Part shown: positions 51,556-60,577 of the stretch, piece by piece
Layout: every line of letters begins with the position of its first letter
Numbering within the stretch: position 1 is the stretch's first letter
NCBI RefSeq assembly: GCF_038719015.1
Contig: NZ_CP152276.1
Span: 2,926,001-2,990,000 of the forward strand
Direction of reading: 5' to 3'
Length of the DNA stretch: 64,000 nucleotides
DNA from: Nguyenibacter vanlangensis
Lineage (GTDB): Bacteria; Pseudomonadota; Alphaproteobacteria; Acetobacterales; Acetobacteraceae
Notes under the pieces: model-generated
What the model was told of the DNA's origin: nothing
Seen by the model: only the letters and a program-made list of their open reading frames with translations
Database searches by the model: none
Position numbers and translations under genes: made by a program

Positions 51556-53595
51556 ATGATGGCGAACGCGACCGAGATGCTCGACACCTTACTCGATGCC
51601 GATGCCCGTGCCGATGCCAGTGCCGGTGCCAGTGCCGATGCCGGTACGGCCGTGCCGATGGACGCGCCGATGGCGGCGATCGATCGGGCGGTCGAGGCGG
51701 CGCATGGCGCGCTGGGCCGCCGCCAGAACGCGGACGGGCACTGGGTGTTCGAGCTGGAGGCCGACGCGACCATCCCGGCGGAATATGTGCTGCTGGAACA
51801 TTACCTGGACCGGATCGACCCGGCGCTGCAGGCGCGGATCGGCGTCTATCTGCGCCGCATCCAGGGCGCGCATGGCGGCTGGCCGCTCTATCACGGCGGC
51901 AGGTTCGACATTTCGGCGTCGGTGAAGGCGTATTTCGCGCTGAAGGCGATCGGCGACGATATCGACGCGCCACACATGGCCCGCGCCCGCGCCGCCATCC
52001 TGGACCATGGCGGGGCCGAGCGCAGCAACGTCTTTACCCGCTTCCAACTGGCGCTGTTCGGCGAGGTGCCGTGGCATGCCACCCCGGCGATGCCGGTCGA
52101 GCTGATGCTGCTGCCGCGCAAGGCGCTGTTTTCGGTCTGGAACATGTCGTACTGGTCGCGCACCGTGGTCGCGCCGCTGCTGGTGCTGGCGGCGCTGCGG
52201 CCGCGGGCGGTCAATCCGCGCGGCGTGCATGTGCCCGAATTGTTCGTCACCCCGCCGGAGCGCATCCGCGACTGGATCCGCGGGCCGTACCGCTCGCCGC
52301 TGGGGCGGGTGTTCAAATATGTGGACAAGGTGCTGCGTCCGGCCGAGCGGATGATCCCGGAGAAGACCCGGCGCCGCGCGATCGCGGCGGCGGTGGATTT
52401 CATCGAGCCGCGCCTGAACGGCGTGGACGGGCTGGGGGCGATCTATCCCGCCATGGCCAATACGGTGATGATGTACCGCGCGCTGGGCGTGCCCGACAGC
52501 GACCCGCGCGCGGCCACCGCGTGGGAGTCGGTACGCGGGCTGCTGGTGGAGCATGGGGACGAGGCCTATTGCCAGCCCTGCGTTTCGCCGATCTGGGATA
52601 CCGGGCTGGCCGGCCATGCGATGATCGAGGCCGCGTCGGGCCCCCAGGGCGTCCGCCCCGCCGAGACGAAGCGGACGCTGGCCGCCGCCGCCGCCTGGCT
52701 GCGCGACCGGCAGATCCTGGACGTGAAGGGCGACTGGGCGATCAACTGCCCGGACGTGCCGCCGGGGGGCTGGGCCTTCCAGTACCGCAACGACCACTAC
52801 CCCGACGTCGACGACACGGCGGTGGTCGGCATGCTGCTGCATCGCGAGGGCGACCCGGCCAGCGAAGAGGCGATCGCGCGCGCGCGGCTGTGGATCATCG
52901 GCATGCAGAGCAGCAATGGCGGCTGGGGCGCGTTCGATATCGACAACAACATGGATTTCCTGAACCACATTCCCTTCGCCGACCATGGGGCGCTGCTGGA
53001 CCCGCCGACCGCCGACGTGACCGCGCGGTGCATTTCGTTCCTGGCGCAGCTTGGTCACGCCGAGGACCGGCCGGTGATCGAGCGCGGCCTTGCCTTCCTG
53101 CGGTCGGACCAGGAGCCGGAAGGCTGCTGGTTCGGCCGGTGGGGCACCAACTACATCTATGGTACCTGGTCGGTGCTGTGCGCCTATAACGCCGCCGGCG
53201 TGTCGCGGGACGATCCGTCGGTGCGGCGCGCGGTCGACTGGCTGCGCGCCGTGCAGCGCGAGGATGGCGGCTGGGGCGAGGATTGCGCGTCGTACGAAGG
53301 TGCTGCGCCCGGCCGCTATACCGAGAGCCTGCCGTCGCAGACCGCCTGGGCGGTGCTGGGGTTGATGGCGGCCGGCCTGCGCGACGATCCGGCGGTGGCG
53401 CGGGGCATGGCCTATCTGACCCGGACGCAGAAGCCGGACGGAGAATGGGACGAGGACCCGTACAACGCGGTCGGTTTTCCCAAGGTATTCTATCTGCGCT
53501 ACCACGGCTATCGCCAGTTCTTCCCGCTGCTGGCGCTGGCGCGCTATCGCAACCTGGCGTCGAGCAACACGCGCCAGGTGGCGTACGGGTTCTGA
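51556..53595 (+). CDS. shc: Squalene-hopene cyclase
   Basis: A 679-residue protein with the protonating motif DVDDTA (417-422), several QW repeats (QEPEGCWFGRWG, QREDGGWGEDC, QKPDGEWDED) and QSSNGGWGAFDIDNNMDFLN, all typical of SHC. It cyclises squalene to hopene and hopanol on the membrane surface. Residues about 14-32 are an Asp-Ala repeat (DADARADASAGASADAG) encoded by GATGCC-like repeats, not seen in most homologues. hpnG follows 3 bases after the stop. Confidence 0.97.
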   Translation: MMANATEMLDTLLDADARADASAGASADAGTAVPMDAPMAAIDRAVEAAHGALGRRQNADGHWVFELEADATIPAEYVLLEHYLDRIDPALQARIGVYLRRIQGAHGGWPLYHGGRFDISASVKAYFALKAIGDDIDAPHMARARAAILDHGGAERSNVFTRFQLALFGEVPWHATPAMPVELMLLPRKALFSVWNMSYWSRTVVAPLLVLAALRPRAVNPRGVHVPELFVTPPERIRDWIRGPYRSPLGRVFKYVDKVLRPAERMIPEKTRRRAIAAAVDFIEPRLNGVDGLGAIYPAMANTVMMYRALGVPDSDPRAATAWESVRGLLVEHGDEAYCQPCVSPIWDTGLAGHAMIEAASGPQGVRPAETKRTLAAAAAWLRDRQILDVKGDWAINCPDVPPGGWAFQYRNDHYPDVDDTAVVGMLLHREGDPASEEAIARARLWIIGMQSSNGGWGAFDIDNNMDFLNHIPFADHGALLDPPTADVTARCISFLAQLGHAEDRPVIERGLAFLRSDQEPEGCWFGRWGTNYIYGTWSVLCAYNAAGVSRDDPSVRRAVDWLRAVQREDGGWGEDCASYEGAAPGRYTESLPSQTAWAVLGLMAAGLRDDPAVARGMAYLTRTQKPDGEWDEDPYNAVGFPKVFYLRYHGYRQFFPLLALARYRNLASSNTRQVAYGF

Positions 53596-53598
53596 CCG

Positions 53599-54273
53599 TT
53601 GGCCTGTCCCGGCCGGCTGGGCGTCGTGGTGGGGATGGAGGCCGAGGCGGTGCTGATCCGCGCCGTGGCCCCCGAAGCTGCGGTCGGCATCAGCGGCGCG
53701 ACGGCGGACGGCGCGCGCGCGGCGGTGGATGCGCTGCTGCGCGGGGGGGCGGAGGCGCTGCTGTCCTTCGGGCTGGCGGCGGGGCTGGACCCGGTGCTGC
53801 GGCCCGGGGCGGTGCTGGTGCCGGCGCATGTGCGCCTGCCCGACGGGCGGAGGCTGGCCGCCGATCCGGGCCTGGTCGCCTGGCTGGGCGGCGGGCGGCC
53901 GGACATCGTGACGGACGATCTGCTGCATAGCGACGCGGTCATCGTCACCGCCGGGCGCAAGGGAGCATGTTTCCGCCGTACAGGCTGTGCCGGGCTGGAC
54001 ATGGAAAGCGGCTTCGTCGCCGCGGGGGCGGTGGCGGCCGGCGTGCCCTTCGCCGTGCTGCGCGTCGTCTGCGATCCGGCCGGGCGCACCCTGCCGCCGG
54101 CGGCGGTACTGGCGCTGCGGCCCGATGGCGGGATCGGGCTGGGGGGAATCCTGGTCAGCGTGCTGCGCCGGCCGACGCAGATTCCCGCGCTGATCGCGTT
54201 GGGCCGCGACGCCGCGCGGGCCCGGGCGGCGGCGCGCCGGGTGCTGGGCACGCTTTTCGCGCCCGCCGGGTAG
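53599..54273 (+). CDS. hpnG: Hopanoid nucleosidase HpnG (adenosylhopane phosphorylase-like)
   Basis: A 224-residue purine-nucleoside phosphorylase-fold protein: LGVVVGMEAEAVLIRAV at the start, LLSFGLAAGLDPVLRPGAVL, then the conserved CAGLDMESGFVAAGAVAAG with the Glu that binds ribose hydroxyls. In other bacteria HpnG removes adenine from adenosylhopane, leading to ribosylhopane and bacteriohopanetetrol. It begins with TTG 53599, directly after shc. HpnH, which makes adenosylhopane, is not in this window. Confidence 0.9.
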   Translation: MACPGRLGVVVGMEAEAVLIRAVAPEAAVGISGATADGARAAVDALLRGGAEALLSFGLAAGLDPVLRPGAVLVPAHVRLPDGRRLAADPGLVAWLGGGRPDIVTDDLLHSDAVIVTAGRKGACFRRTGCAGLDMESGFVAAGAVAAGVPFAVLRVVCDPAGRTLPPAAVLALRPDGGIGLGGILVSVLRRPTQIPALIALGRDAARARAAARRVLGTLFAPAG

Positions 54274-54289
54274 GCTGAGAGGCTTTATC

Positions 54290-54362
54290 ACGCGCCCTGG
54301 GACGAGGGCGCTGCCCTCGACCCGCAAGGGGGCGCGGACCCCTTGACCCCAATTCGTTGATA
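54290..54362. repeat. GC-rich intergenic repeat element
   Basis: CGCCCTGGGACGAGGGCGCT, then GCCCTCGACCCGCAAGGGGG and CGCGGACCCCTTGACCCC form nested dyads (GAGGGC/GCCCTC; GGGG/CCCC). Sequences of this type are a common dispersed element in Rhodospirillales. It separates hpnG from ackA. Confidence 0.5.
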
Positions 54363-54522
54363 AATAAGGCCCTCTGCCTTTGGTCTGGTTGGGGGCGGTG
54401 TCGTGGGATATGCCCGCCCCGTCGGCGGAAATGTCGCGCAGCTTTGATGCGCGTCAATGCCTGTCCTTGTGCCGGAGCACTACGTTGTCGTGGTTATCGC
54501 GGACAGCGGAGGGCGGTCTTTC

Positions 54523-55842
54523 ATGGCGACGGCGATCCTTGCGCTCAATGCCGGTTCGTCCAGCGTCAAGTTCGCGCTGTTCCGGCAGGAGAGCGCGTCG
54601 GCGGCGGACCGTGTCGCGCATGGCGCGGTGGAGGGACTGGGCGGTGCCCATCCGCAGTTCCGGGCCGTGGGCGCCGATGGGCGCGTGCTGGCCGAGCGGC
54701 GCTGGGACGCGGCCGGCGCGGGGGACGACCCGCATCACGGGCCGGTATCCACCCTGATCGACTGGGTGGGGGGACATCTGGGGGATGTCCCGCTGCTGGG
54801 GATAGGGCACCGGGTGGTGCATGGCGGCGCGGATTTCATCGCGCCGGTGCGCGTGACGCCGGAGGTCATGGCGCGGCTGGAGGCGCTGACCCCGTTCGAT
54901 CCGCTGCATCAGCCCGCCAGCCTGGGGCCGATCCGCGCGCTGGGCGCGTTGCGGCCGGACCTGCCGCAGGTGGCCTGTTTCGATACCGCGTTCCACCACA
55001 CCATGCCCGAGACGGCGCGGCTGCTGGCGCTGCCGCGCCGCTATGAGGAAGGCGGGGTGCGGCGCTATGGGTTTCATGGCCTGTCCTATGACTATATCGC
55101 CGGCCGTCTGCCGGACCTGTCGCCCCGGCTGGCGGCGGGGCGGACGGTGGTCGCGCATCTGGGCAACGGAGCCAGCCTGTGCGCGCTGGCGGCGGGACGC
55201 AGCATCGAGACCACGATGGGGTTTTCGGTGCTGGACGGGCTGGTGATGGGCACGCGCTGCGGCCAGATCGACCCCGGCGTATTGCTGTACATGATGCGCG
55301 CCGAGGGGCTGGACGCCGCCGGGATCGAGGATGTGCTGTACCGGCGGGCCGGGCTGCTGGGCGTATCCGACCTGTCCGCCGACATGCGCGACCTGCATGC
55401 GCGGGCCGGATCCGACGGGCGGGCGGCGCAGGCGCTGGCGCTGTTCGTCTACCGGCTGACGCAGCAGGTCGGCGCCATGGCGGCATCGCTGGGCGGGGTG
55501 GACGGGTTGGTCTTCACCGCCGGGATCGGCGAGCACGACGCCGCGATCCGGGCCGCCGCCTGCGCGCGCCTGGGCTGGCTGGGGCTGCGGCTGGACGGCG
55601 CGGCCAACGCGGCGCACGCCCCGCTGATCAGCAGCCCGGACAGCGCGGTCGAGGTGCGCGTCATCCCCACCGACGAGGAAAGCGTGATCCGTCGCGATGT
55701 CGCGGATTGCCTGGGCGGGGTGTCCGGCCACGTCGCGGACGAGGTCCCTGCCCCCGGTTTCCAAAGGCCCGGTTTCGAAGGGCCCGATGCCGAAAGGCCC
55801 ATTGCCGAAAGGCCTAGTTTCGAAAGGAACGATGATGAGTGA
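54523..55842 (+). CDS. ackA: Acetate kinase
   Basis: A 439-residue ASKHA-fold kinase. [15 protein letters not shown] is the N-terminal signature; [64 protein letters not shown] and [20 protein letters not shown] are conserved, with [10 protein letters not shown] near the end. It converts acetyl phosphate and ADP to acetate and ATP. The last 25 residues are an extra tail made of five five-residue repeats ([25 protein letters not shown]). ATG 54523 matches the family start. It overlaps xfp by 8 bases. Confidence 0.96.
   Translation: MATAILALNAGSSSVKFALFRQESASAADRVAHGAVEGLGGAHPQFRAVGADGRVLAERRWDAAGAGDDPHHGPVSTLIDWVGGHLGDVPLLGIGHRVVHGGADFIAPVRVTPEVMARLEALTPFDPLHQPASLGPIRALGALRPDLPQVACFDTAFHHTMPETARLLALPRRYEEGGVRRYGFHGLSYDYIAGRLPDLSPRLAAGRTVVAHLGNGASLCALAAGRSIETTMGFSVLDGLVMGTRCGQIDPGVLLYMMRAEGLDAAGIEDVLYRRAGLLGVSDLSADMRDLHARAGSDGRAAQALALFVYRLTQQVGAMAASLGGVDGLVFTAGIGEHDAAIRAAACARLGWLGLRLDGAANAAHAPLISSPDSAVEVRVIPTDEESVIRRDVADCLGGVSGHVADEVPAPGFQRPGFEGPDAERPIAERPSFERNDDE
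55753..55827 (+). repeat. Five 15-bp tandem repeats encoding the AckA tail
   Basis: Units CCCGGTTTCCAAAGG, CCCGGTTTCGAAGGG, CCCGATGCCGAAAGG, CCCATTGCCGAAAGG and CCTAGTTTCGAAAGG follow in frame. The last unit's AAAGGA also forms the ribosome site for xfp. Confidence 0.95.
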
Positions 55843-58234
55843 GACAACGATGCGTGACGCGAAGGCGAGCGAGACGGGGACGGGCGGTCCCCTGTCGGCG
55901 GCGGAGATCGCGCTGTTCGACCGCTGGTGGCGGGCGGCGAACTACCTGTCGGTCGGGCAGATCTATCTGCTGGCCAATCCGCTGCTGCGCGAGCCGCTGA
56001 CGCTGGACCATACCAAGCCGCGCCTGCTGGGCCATTGGGGCACCACGCCGGGACTGAATTTCCTGTATCTGCACCTGAACCGGATCATCCGCCAGCGCGA
56101 CAGCAGCGTGCTGTTCATCGCCGGGCCCGGCCATGGTGCGCCCGGCGTGGTGGCCAGCACCTATCTGGAAGGTACGTACAGCGAATATTTCCCCGAAGTG
56201 TCGCAGGACCTGGCCGGGCTGGGGCGGCTGCTGAAGCAGTTTTCCTTCCCCGGGGGGATTCCCAGCCATGCGGCGGCGACCACGCCCGGCTCGATCCATG
56301 AAGGGGGGGAGCTGGGCTATTCCCTGTCGCATGCCTATGGCGCGGCGTTCGACAATCCGGACCTGGTCGTCGCCTGCGTGATCGGCGACGGCGAGGCCGA
56401 GACGGGGCCGCTGGCGACGTCGTGGCACGGCAACAAGTTCCTGGACCCGCGGACCGACGGCGCGGTGCTGCCGATCCTGCACCTGAACGGCTACAAGATC
56501 GCCAACCCGACCGTGCTGGCGCGCATTCCGCACGAGGAGCTGGATGCGCTGCTGCGCGGCTATGGCTATGCGCCGATCTTCGTCGAGGGGCACGAGCCCG
56601 CGCCGATGCACCAGAAGATGGCGGCGGCGATGGACCTGGCGTTCGACCGGATCGCCGCCATCCAGAAGGCGGCGCGCCAGCAGGGCCGGACCGAGCGCCC
56701 GGCCTGGCCGATGATCGTGCTGCGCAGCCCCAAGGGCTGGACCGGGCCCAAGGAAATCGACGGGCTGCGCACCGAGGGGTATTGGCGGTCGCACCAGGTG
56801 CCGTTTTCGGACCTGACCAAGCCCGGGCACCTGGAGGCGCTGGAGCGCTGGCTGCGCGGTTACCGGCCCGAGGAGCTGTTCGACGAGAACGGCCGGCTGT
56901 TCGCCGACATCGCGGCGCTGGCACCCGTCGGCGAGCGGCGGATGAGCGCCAACCCGCACGCCAATGGCGGGCAGTTGAAGCGCCCGCTGAAACTGCCGGA
57001 CATCACCCGCTATGCCGTGCCGGTGACGGTGCCGGGCGGGGATGTCGGCGAGGCCACGCGCGTACTGGGCGACTGGTTGCGCGACGTGATGCGCGAGAAC
57101 CTGCCGGCACGGAATTTCCGCGTGCTGTCGCCGGACGAGAACAATTCCAACCGGCTGAACGCGGTGCTGGACGCGACCGGCCGCGCCTGGAACGCCGAGC
57201 GGTACGACTACGACGACCATCTGGCCCCGGACGGGCATGTGATGGAAATCCTGAGCGAGCATACCTGCCAGGGCTGGCTGGAAGGCTATCTGCTGACCGG
57301 GCGCCATGGGTTCATGTCGTGCTACGAGGCGTTCATCCACATCGTCGATTCGATGGTGAACCAGCATGCGAAATGGCTGAAATCGGCCAAGGAGGTGCCG
57401 TGGCGCCGCGCGATCGCGTCGCTGAACTATCTGCTGACGTCGCATGTCTGGCGGCAGGACCATAACGGGTTCAGCCACCAGGACCCTGGCTTCATCGACC
57501 ATGTCATCAACAAGAAGGCGGACATCGTGCGGGTCTATCTGCCGCCCGATGCCAATACGCTGCTGTGCACCGCGGCGCATTGCCTGCAGAGCTGGGACCG
57601 CATCAACGTCATCGTGGCCGGCAAGCAGCCCGAGCCGCAATGGCTGAGCATGGAGGAGGCGATCCGCCATTGCAGCGCGGGGATCGGCATCTGGGAATGG
57701 GCCAGCAACGACAAGGGCAGCGTGCCCGACGTGGTGATGGCCTGTGCCGGGGACGTGCCGACCCTGGAGACGCTGGCCGCCGTCAAGCTGCTGCGGGAGC
57801 ACGCGCCGGACCTGAAGGTGCGGGTGGTCAATGTCGTGGACCTGATGACCCTGGAATCGGACGGCCAGCACCCGCATGGGCTGTCGGATTCCGCCTTCGA
57901 CGCGCTGTTCACGCCGGACAGGCCGGTGGTCTTCGCCTTCCATGGTTATCCGCAACTGATTCACAAGCTGATCTACCGGCGCGCGAATGCCCGCAATTTC
58001 CATGTCCACGGCTTTCGCGAGGAAGGATCGACGACCACGCCGTTCGACATGGTGGTGCGCAACCGGCTGGACCGGTTCCACCTGGTGTCCAACGTCATCG
58101 ACCGCGTGCCGGGCTTGGCAACCAGGGCGGCCTATGCCAAGCAGGCGATCCGCGACAAGCTGGTCGATCATGAGCGCTATATCGCCGAATATGGCCGCGA
58201 CATGCCCGAGATCGAGGGCTGGCGCTGGGCATAG
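55835..58234 (+). CDS. xfp: Xylulose-5-phosphate/fructose-6-phosphate phosphoketolase
   Basis: A 799-residue thiamine diphosphate enzyme. [80 protein letters not shown] and [19 protein letters not shown] (TPP/Mg site) are all phosphoketolase signatures, with [20 protein letters not shown] in the middle domain. It splits xylulose 5-phosphate or fructose 6-phosphate to acetyl phosphate plus a sugar phosphate, feeding the overlapping ackA. ATG 55835 is six bases after AAGGA; ATG 55832 is also possible. Confidence 0.96.
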   Translation: MSETTMRDAKASETGTGGPLSAAEIALFDRWWRAANYLSVGQIYLLANPLLREPLTLDHTKPRLLGHWGTTPGLNFLYLHLNRIIRQRDSSVLFIAGPGHGAPGVVASTYLEGTYSEYFPEVSQDLAGLGRLLKQFSFPGGIPSHAAATTPGSIHEGGELGYSLSHAYGAAFDNPDLVVACVIGDGEAETGPLATSWHGNKFLDPRTDGAVLPILHLNGYKIANPTVLARIPHEELDALLRGYGYAPIFVEGHEPAPMHQKMAAAMDLAFDRIAAIQKAARQQGRTERPAWPMIVLRSPKGWTGPKEIDGLRTEGYWRSHQVPFSDLTKPGHLEALERWLRGYRPEELFDENGRLFADIAALAPVGERRMSANPHANGGQLKRPLKLPDITRYAVPVTVPGGDVGEATRVLGDWLRDVMRENLPARNFRVLSPDENNSNRLNAVLDATGRAWNAERYDYDDHLAPDGHVMEILSEHTCQGWLEGYLLTGRHGFMSCYEAFIHIVDSMVNQHAKWLKSAKEVPWRRAIASLNYLLTSHVWRQDHNGFSHQDPGFIDHVINKKADIVRVYLPPDANTLLCTAAHCLQSWDRINVIVAGKQPEPQWLSMEEAIRHCSAGIGIWEWASNDKGSVPDVVMACAGDVPTLETLAAVKLLREHAPDLKVRVVNVVDLMTLESDGQHPHGLSDSAFDALFTPDRPVVFAFHGYPQLIHKLIYRRANARNFHVHGFREEGSTTTPFDMVVRNRLDRFHLVSNVIDRVPGLATRAAYAKQAIRDKLVDHERYIAEYGRDMPEIEGWRWA

Positions 58235-58297
58235 CAGGCCCTGACCAGCCCGCGCGGCGCCGCCGTTAACCGCAGGACGGCGGCATGCGGTGCGAGG

Positions 58298-58660
58298 GTG
58301 GAAAAGGCCGTGATGTTCTTCGTTCTGAAGGCGGTGATGTCCGGGATTCTGATCGCGGCGGTCTCGACGATCGCGCGGCGTTATCCTGGGCTGGGGGCGC
58401 TGGTGGCGTCCCTGCCGCTGATTTCCGTGTTCGGCATGATCTGGCTGTGGCTGGAGACGCATGACCCGGCGCGGATGGAGGCGCATGTCGGCGCGACCTT
58501 CTGGTATGTCATTCCGTCCCTGCCGATGTTCCTGCTGATTCCGTGGATGATGCGCCACGGCGTGTCCTTCGCCCTGTCGCTGGGCGCCGGCTGCGGCCTG
58601 ACGGTCGGGCTGTATCTGGTGATGGTGTGGTTCAGCCAGCGGATGGGCGTGAGCCTGTAG
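58298..58660 (+). CDS. DUF3147 family small membrane protein
   Basis: A protein of 115-120 residues (GTG 58298 or ATG 58313) with four hydrophobic segments. FFVLKAVMSGILIAAVSTIA, LGALVASLPLISVFGMIWLW, FWYVIPSLPMFLLIPWMMRH and SLGAGCGLTVGLYLVMVWFS match the DUF3147 pattern (K-x-x-x-S-G-x-x-I, SLPL). The function is unknown. It lies 63 bases after xfp, perhaps in the same transcript. Confidence 0.82.
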   Translation: MEKAVMFFVLKAVMSGILIAAVSTIARRYPGLGALVASLPLISVFGMIWLWLETHDPARMEAHVGATFWYVIPSLPMFLLIPWMMRHGVSFALSLGAGCGLTVGLYLVMVWFSQRMGVSL

Positions 58661-58968
58661 AGTGGAGCATCTTCACACGATCGGGTGACCGATCGTCCCG
58701 TCATTTCCTGTTCGGAACTTTGCCTCCAAGCCATATCCGTTCACACTGGTTCACGGATATGGCTCTAGCTCGTTGTTTTAGCGAGCATCTTTATCCGACC
58801 GGATGCGCCCGTCCGGTCGGATGATGCTCTATGCGTCAAGATAGGGATTGTTTTGGGTAAGGGGCGGCATGAGGCCGGCCGAACGATCGAGCTTGAAGAC
58901 GAGCCAGGCCATACCAGGAATCCACCGAAAAACCGGCAGCCAAAATGGACCAGTTTTACAGAGGCAAA
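58661..58968. repeat. Boundary region with two long palindromes
   Basis: Palindrome 1: AGCCATATCCGT (58729-58740) pairs perfectly with ACGGATATGGCT (58754-58765). Palindrome 2: GAGCATC-TTT-ATCCGACCGGA (58784-58804) pairs with TCCGGTCGGAT-GATGCTC (58813-58830), interrupted only by the TTT bulge. They lie where GC content drops and the acquired region starts. No gene is visible. Confidence 0.85.
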
Positions 58969-60384
58969 TCATATGTACAATTGTCCGAGGCGAGATACTG
59001 AGGACTGTAACATGGGTGTTAGACGGCAACCTGAATTCAGTCGAAGATACTCGTCAAACTCTCCTGTGACCCCAAACAGATGTCCTGGCGCGAACCCGAT
59101 CCCTTCCTCTCTTGCGGGTGCAAAGAGCGCTCTCGAAGTCACTTTCATCCCATCGCGTTGTGGGAGGCGAACCCAGAGTACGAAACCGCCAGCTGGCTCG
59201 GAGATTTCAGTACCTTTTGGAAAACTCTCTAATACCCACTCCCTCAGCATCTTCTGGTGCCCCAATAGATCTCTTCTAAGCACTCTCAGGTGCTTTGTGT
59301 AACTTCCACTGGAAAGCATTTCTTTAACTACTGCTTGCTGCAATTCCGCCGTCGCCATGCTGGTAGTGTATTTAAGAAGCTTAATGCGTTCCGCATATTT
59401 TCCCCCGGCAACCCAACCGACACGCAGTCCGGGACATAGACTCTTCGAGTAGCCACTGCATAAAATAACGCCACCGGTTCTATCAAACGACTTAACAGGT
59501 CGGGGTCGGCCCTCCTGAAAGCAAACGTCTCCAAATATATCATCTTCTATAAGCGGAATATTAAGGTCAGAAAGTAGCCGCACGAGACCGCGTTTATTTT
59601 CATCCGAAGCAACAGTTCCGACAGGATTATTACCATTTGCGATGGTAACGACGGCCTTGATTGGAACGAACTTAATCTTTTTTCGGAGAATTTCGATATC
59701 CATGCCATTTGGAGCGGCACACGGTATCGGAAGCGGAATAAGTTCGAGCGCCCTCAGCATCTGCAGAAGAGCAAAGTATGTCGGAGTCTCTACCGCTATG
59801 ATATCCCCCGGTTTCGTTACTGCGCGTAAGGCCAGATTAAGTGCCTCAACGCAGCCGTTCGTAACCACGAGTTCATCCGGATCGAGTTCGCAAGCATATT
59901 GTAACGCCTGCTGGGCCACTGTCAGACGCAGCCCCAGATTCCCCATTCCCCGGGTATGCTCACTCACTAAAGATGGTTGTTGATAAGCCAGCCGCCGCAG
60001 AATAACATTGAAGCGCTTCACTGGATACAGTTCCGGCTCCCCAACAGCGAGATCCAGCCGGGCCGCACATGGCGCACCGACCATTGCCAAGTGGTCTCTG
60101 GCCTGCGGGTCGAGCTCAGGTAGCGGATTTGGCCAAATAACTTTAACGCGTCTTTTTGGCCCCTGCAACTCCGGAGTCGCAACATAGTAACCCGAGCGAG
60201 GGCGAGCAAAAATCAAGCCCTCACTCTCGAGTGACTGAAGCGCCTGCACCGCAGTCAAATGACTCACGTTGTACTGCTTAGCCAAAGTCCGGACGGACGG
60301 GAGGCGAGCGCCCGGATTTAAGCCGGCTTGCTTGATCCCCTCTGACAAACGCCTAGCCACACTCCGATAAAGCGGCAGATCCAT
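58969..60384 (-). CDS. MocR-type regulator (GntR HTH fused to PLP aminotransferase domain)
   Basis: A 471-residue protein. The GntR-type winged HTH (residues 1-70: LPLYRSVARRLSEGIKQAGL, RLPSVRTLAKQYNVSHLTAV, ESEGLIFARPRSGYYV) is followed by a fold-type-I aminotransferase domain: GNNPVG (251-256), DDIFGD (281-286) and SGYSK with Schiff-base Lys 314. MocR proteins such as GabR and PdxR sense PLP or PLP-ligand adducts. The ATG at 60384 follows GGAGAG. It is divergent from the PP-loop gene, with 12-bp direct repeats between them that may be its binding sites. GC is clearly lower than in the flanking chromosome. Confidence 0.92.
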   Translation of the reverse strand: MDLPLYRSVARRLSEGIKQAGLNPGARLPSVRTLAKQYNVSHLTAVQALQSLESEGLIFARPRSGYYVATPELQGPKRRVKVIWPNPLPELDPQARDHLAMVGAPCAARLDLAVGEPELYPVKRFNVILRRLAYQQPSLVSEHTRGMGNLGLRLTVAQQALQYACELDPDELVVTNGCVEALNLALRAVTKPGDIIAVETPTYFALLQMLRALELIPLPIPCAAPNGMDIEILRKKIKFVPIKAVVTIANGNNPVGTVASDENKRGLVRLLSDLNIPLIEDDIFGDVCFQEGRPRPVKSFDRTGGVILCSGYSKSLCPGLRVGWVAGGKYAERIKLLKYTTSMATAELQQAVVKEMLSSGSYTKHLRVLRRDLLGHQKMLREWVLESFPKGTEISEPAGGFVLWVRLPQRDGMKVTSRALFAPAREEGIGFAPGHLFGVTGEFDEYLRLNSGCRLTPMLQSSVSRLGQLYI

Positions 60385-60518
60385 CTCTCCACCTCTCCAC
60401 GACAGTTCCGATCTGTTATGCAACATATGGGCTGCAACTGTATATAGCCGACCGGTACGTATCCTGTCAGCGTTTGCTAGACGAAGATAGAGATTCACGA
60501 AGCCTAAGTTCGTTTCTC

Positions 60519-60568
60519 TTCAGGCAACATTGCGAAAAAAGAGCGAAAAGTTCCTTTTCAGGCAACAT
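60519..60568 (+). promoter_or_regulatory. Pair of 12-bp direct repeats, candidate MocR sites
   Basis: TTCAGGCAACAT occurs at 60519-60530 and 60557-60568; the similarity extends to CTYTTCAGGCAACAT-K-GCG. The copies are 38 bp apart and the second ends 10 bases before the PP-loop start codon. MocR regulators are known to bind direct repeats. Confidence 0.7.
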
Positions 60569-60577
60569 GGCGGCATT

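Noticed and set aside
58848..59302. Forward frames opposite the MocR gene
   Set aside because: They lie over the 3' end of a clear MocR coding region and have no recognisable domain.
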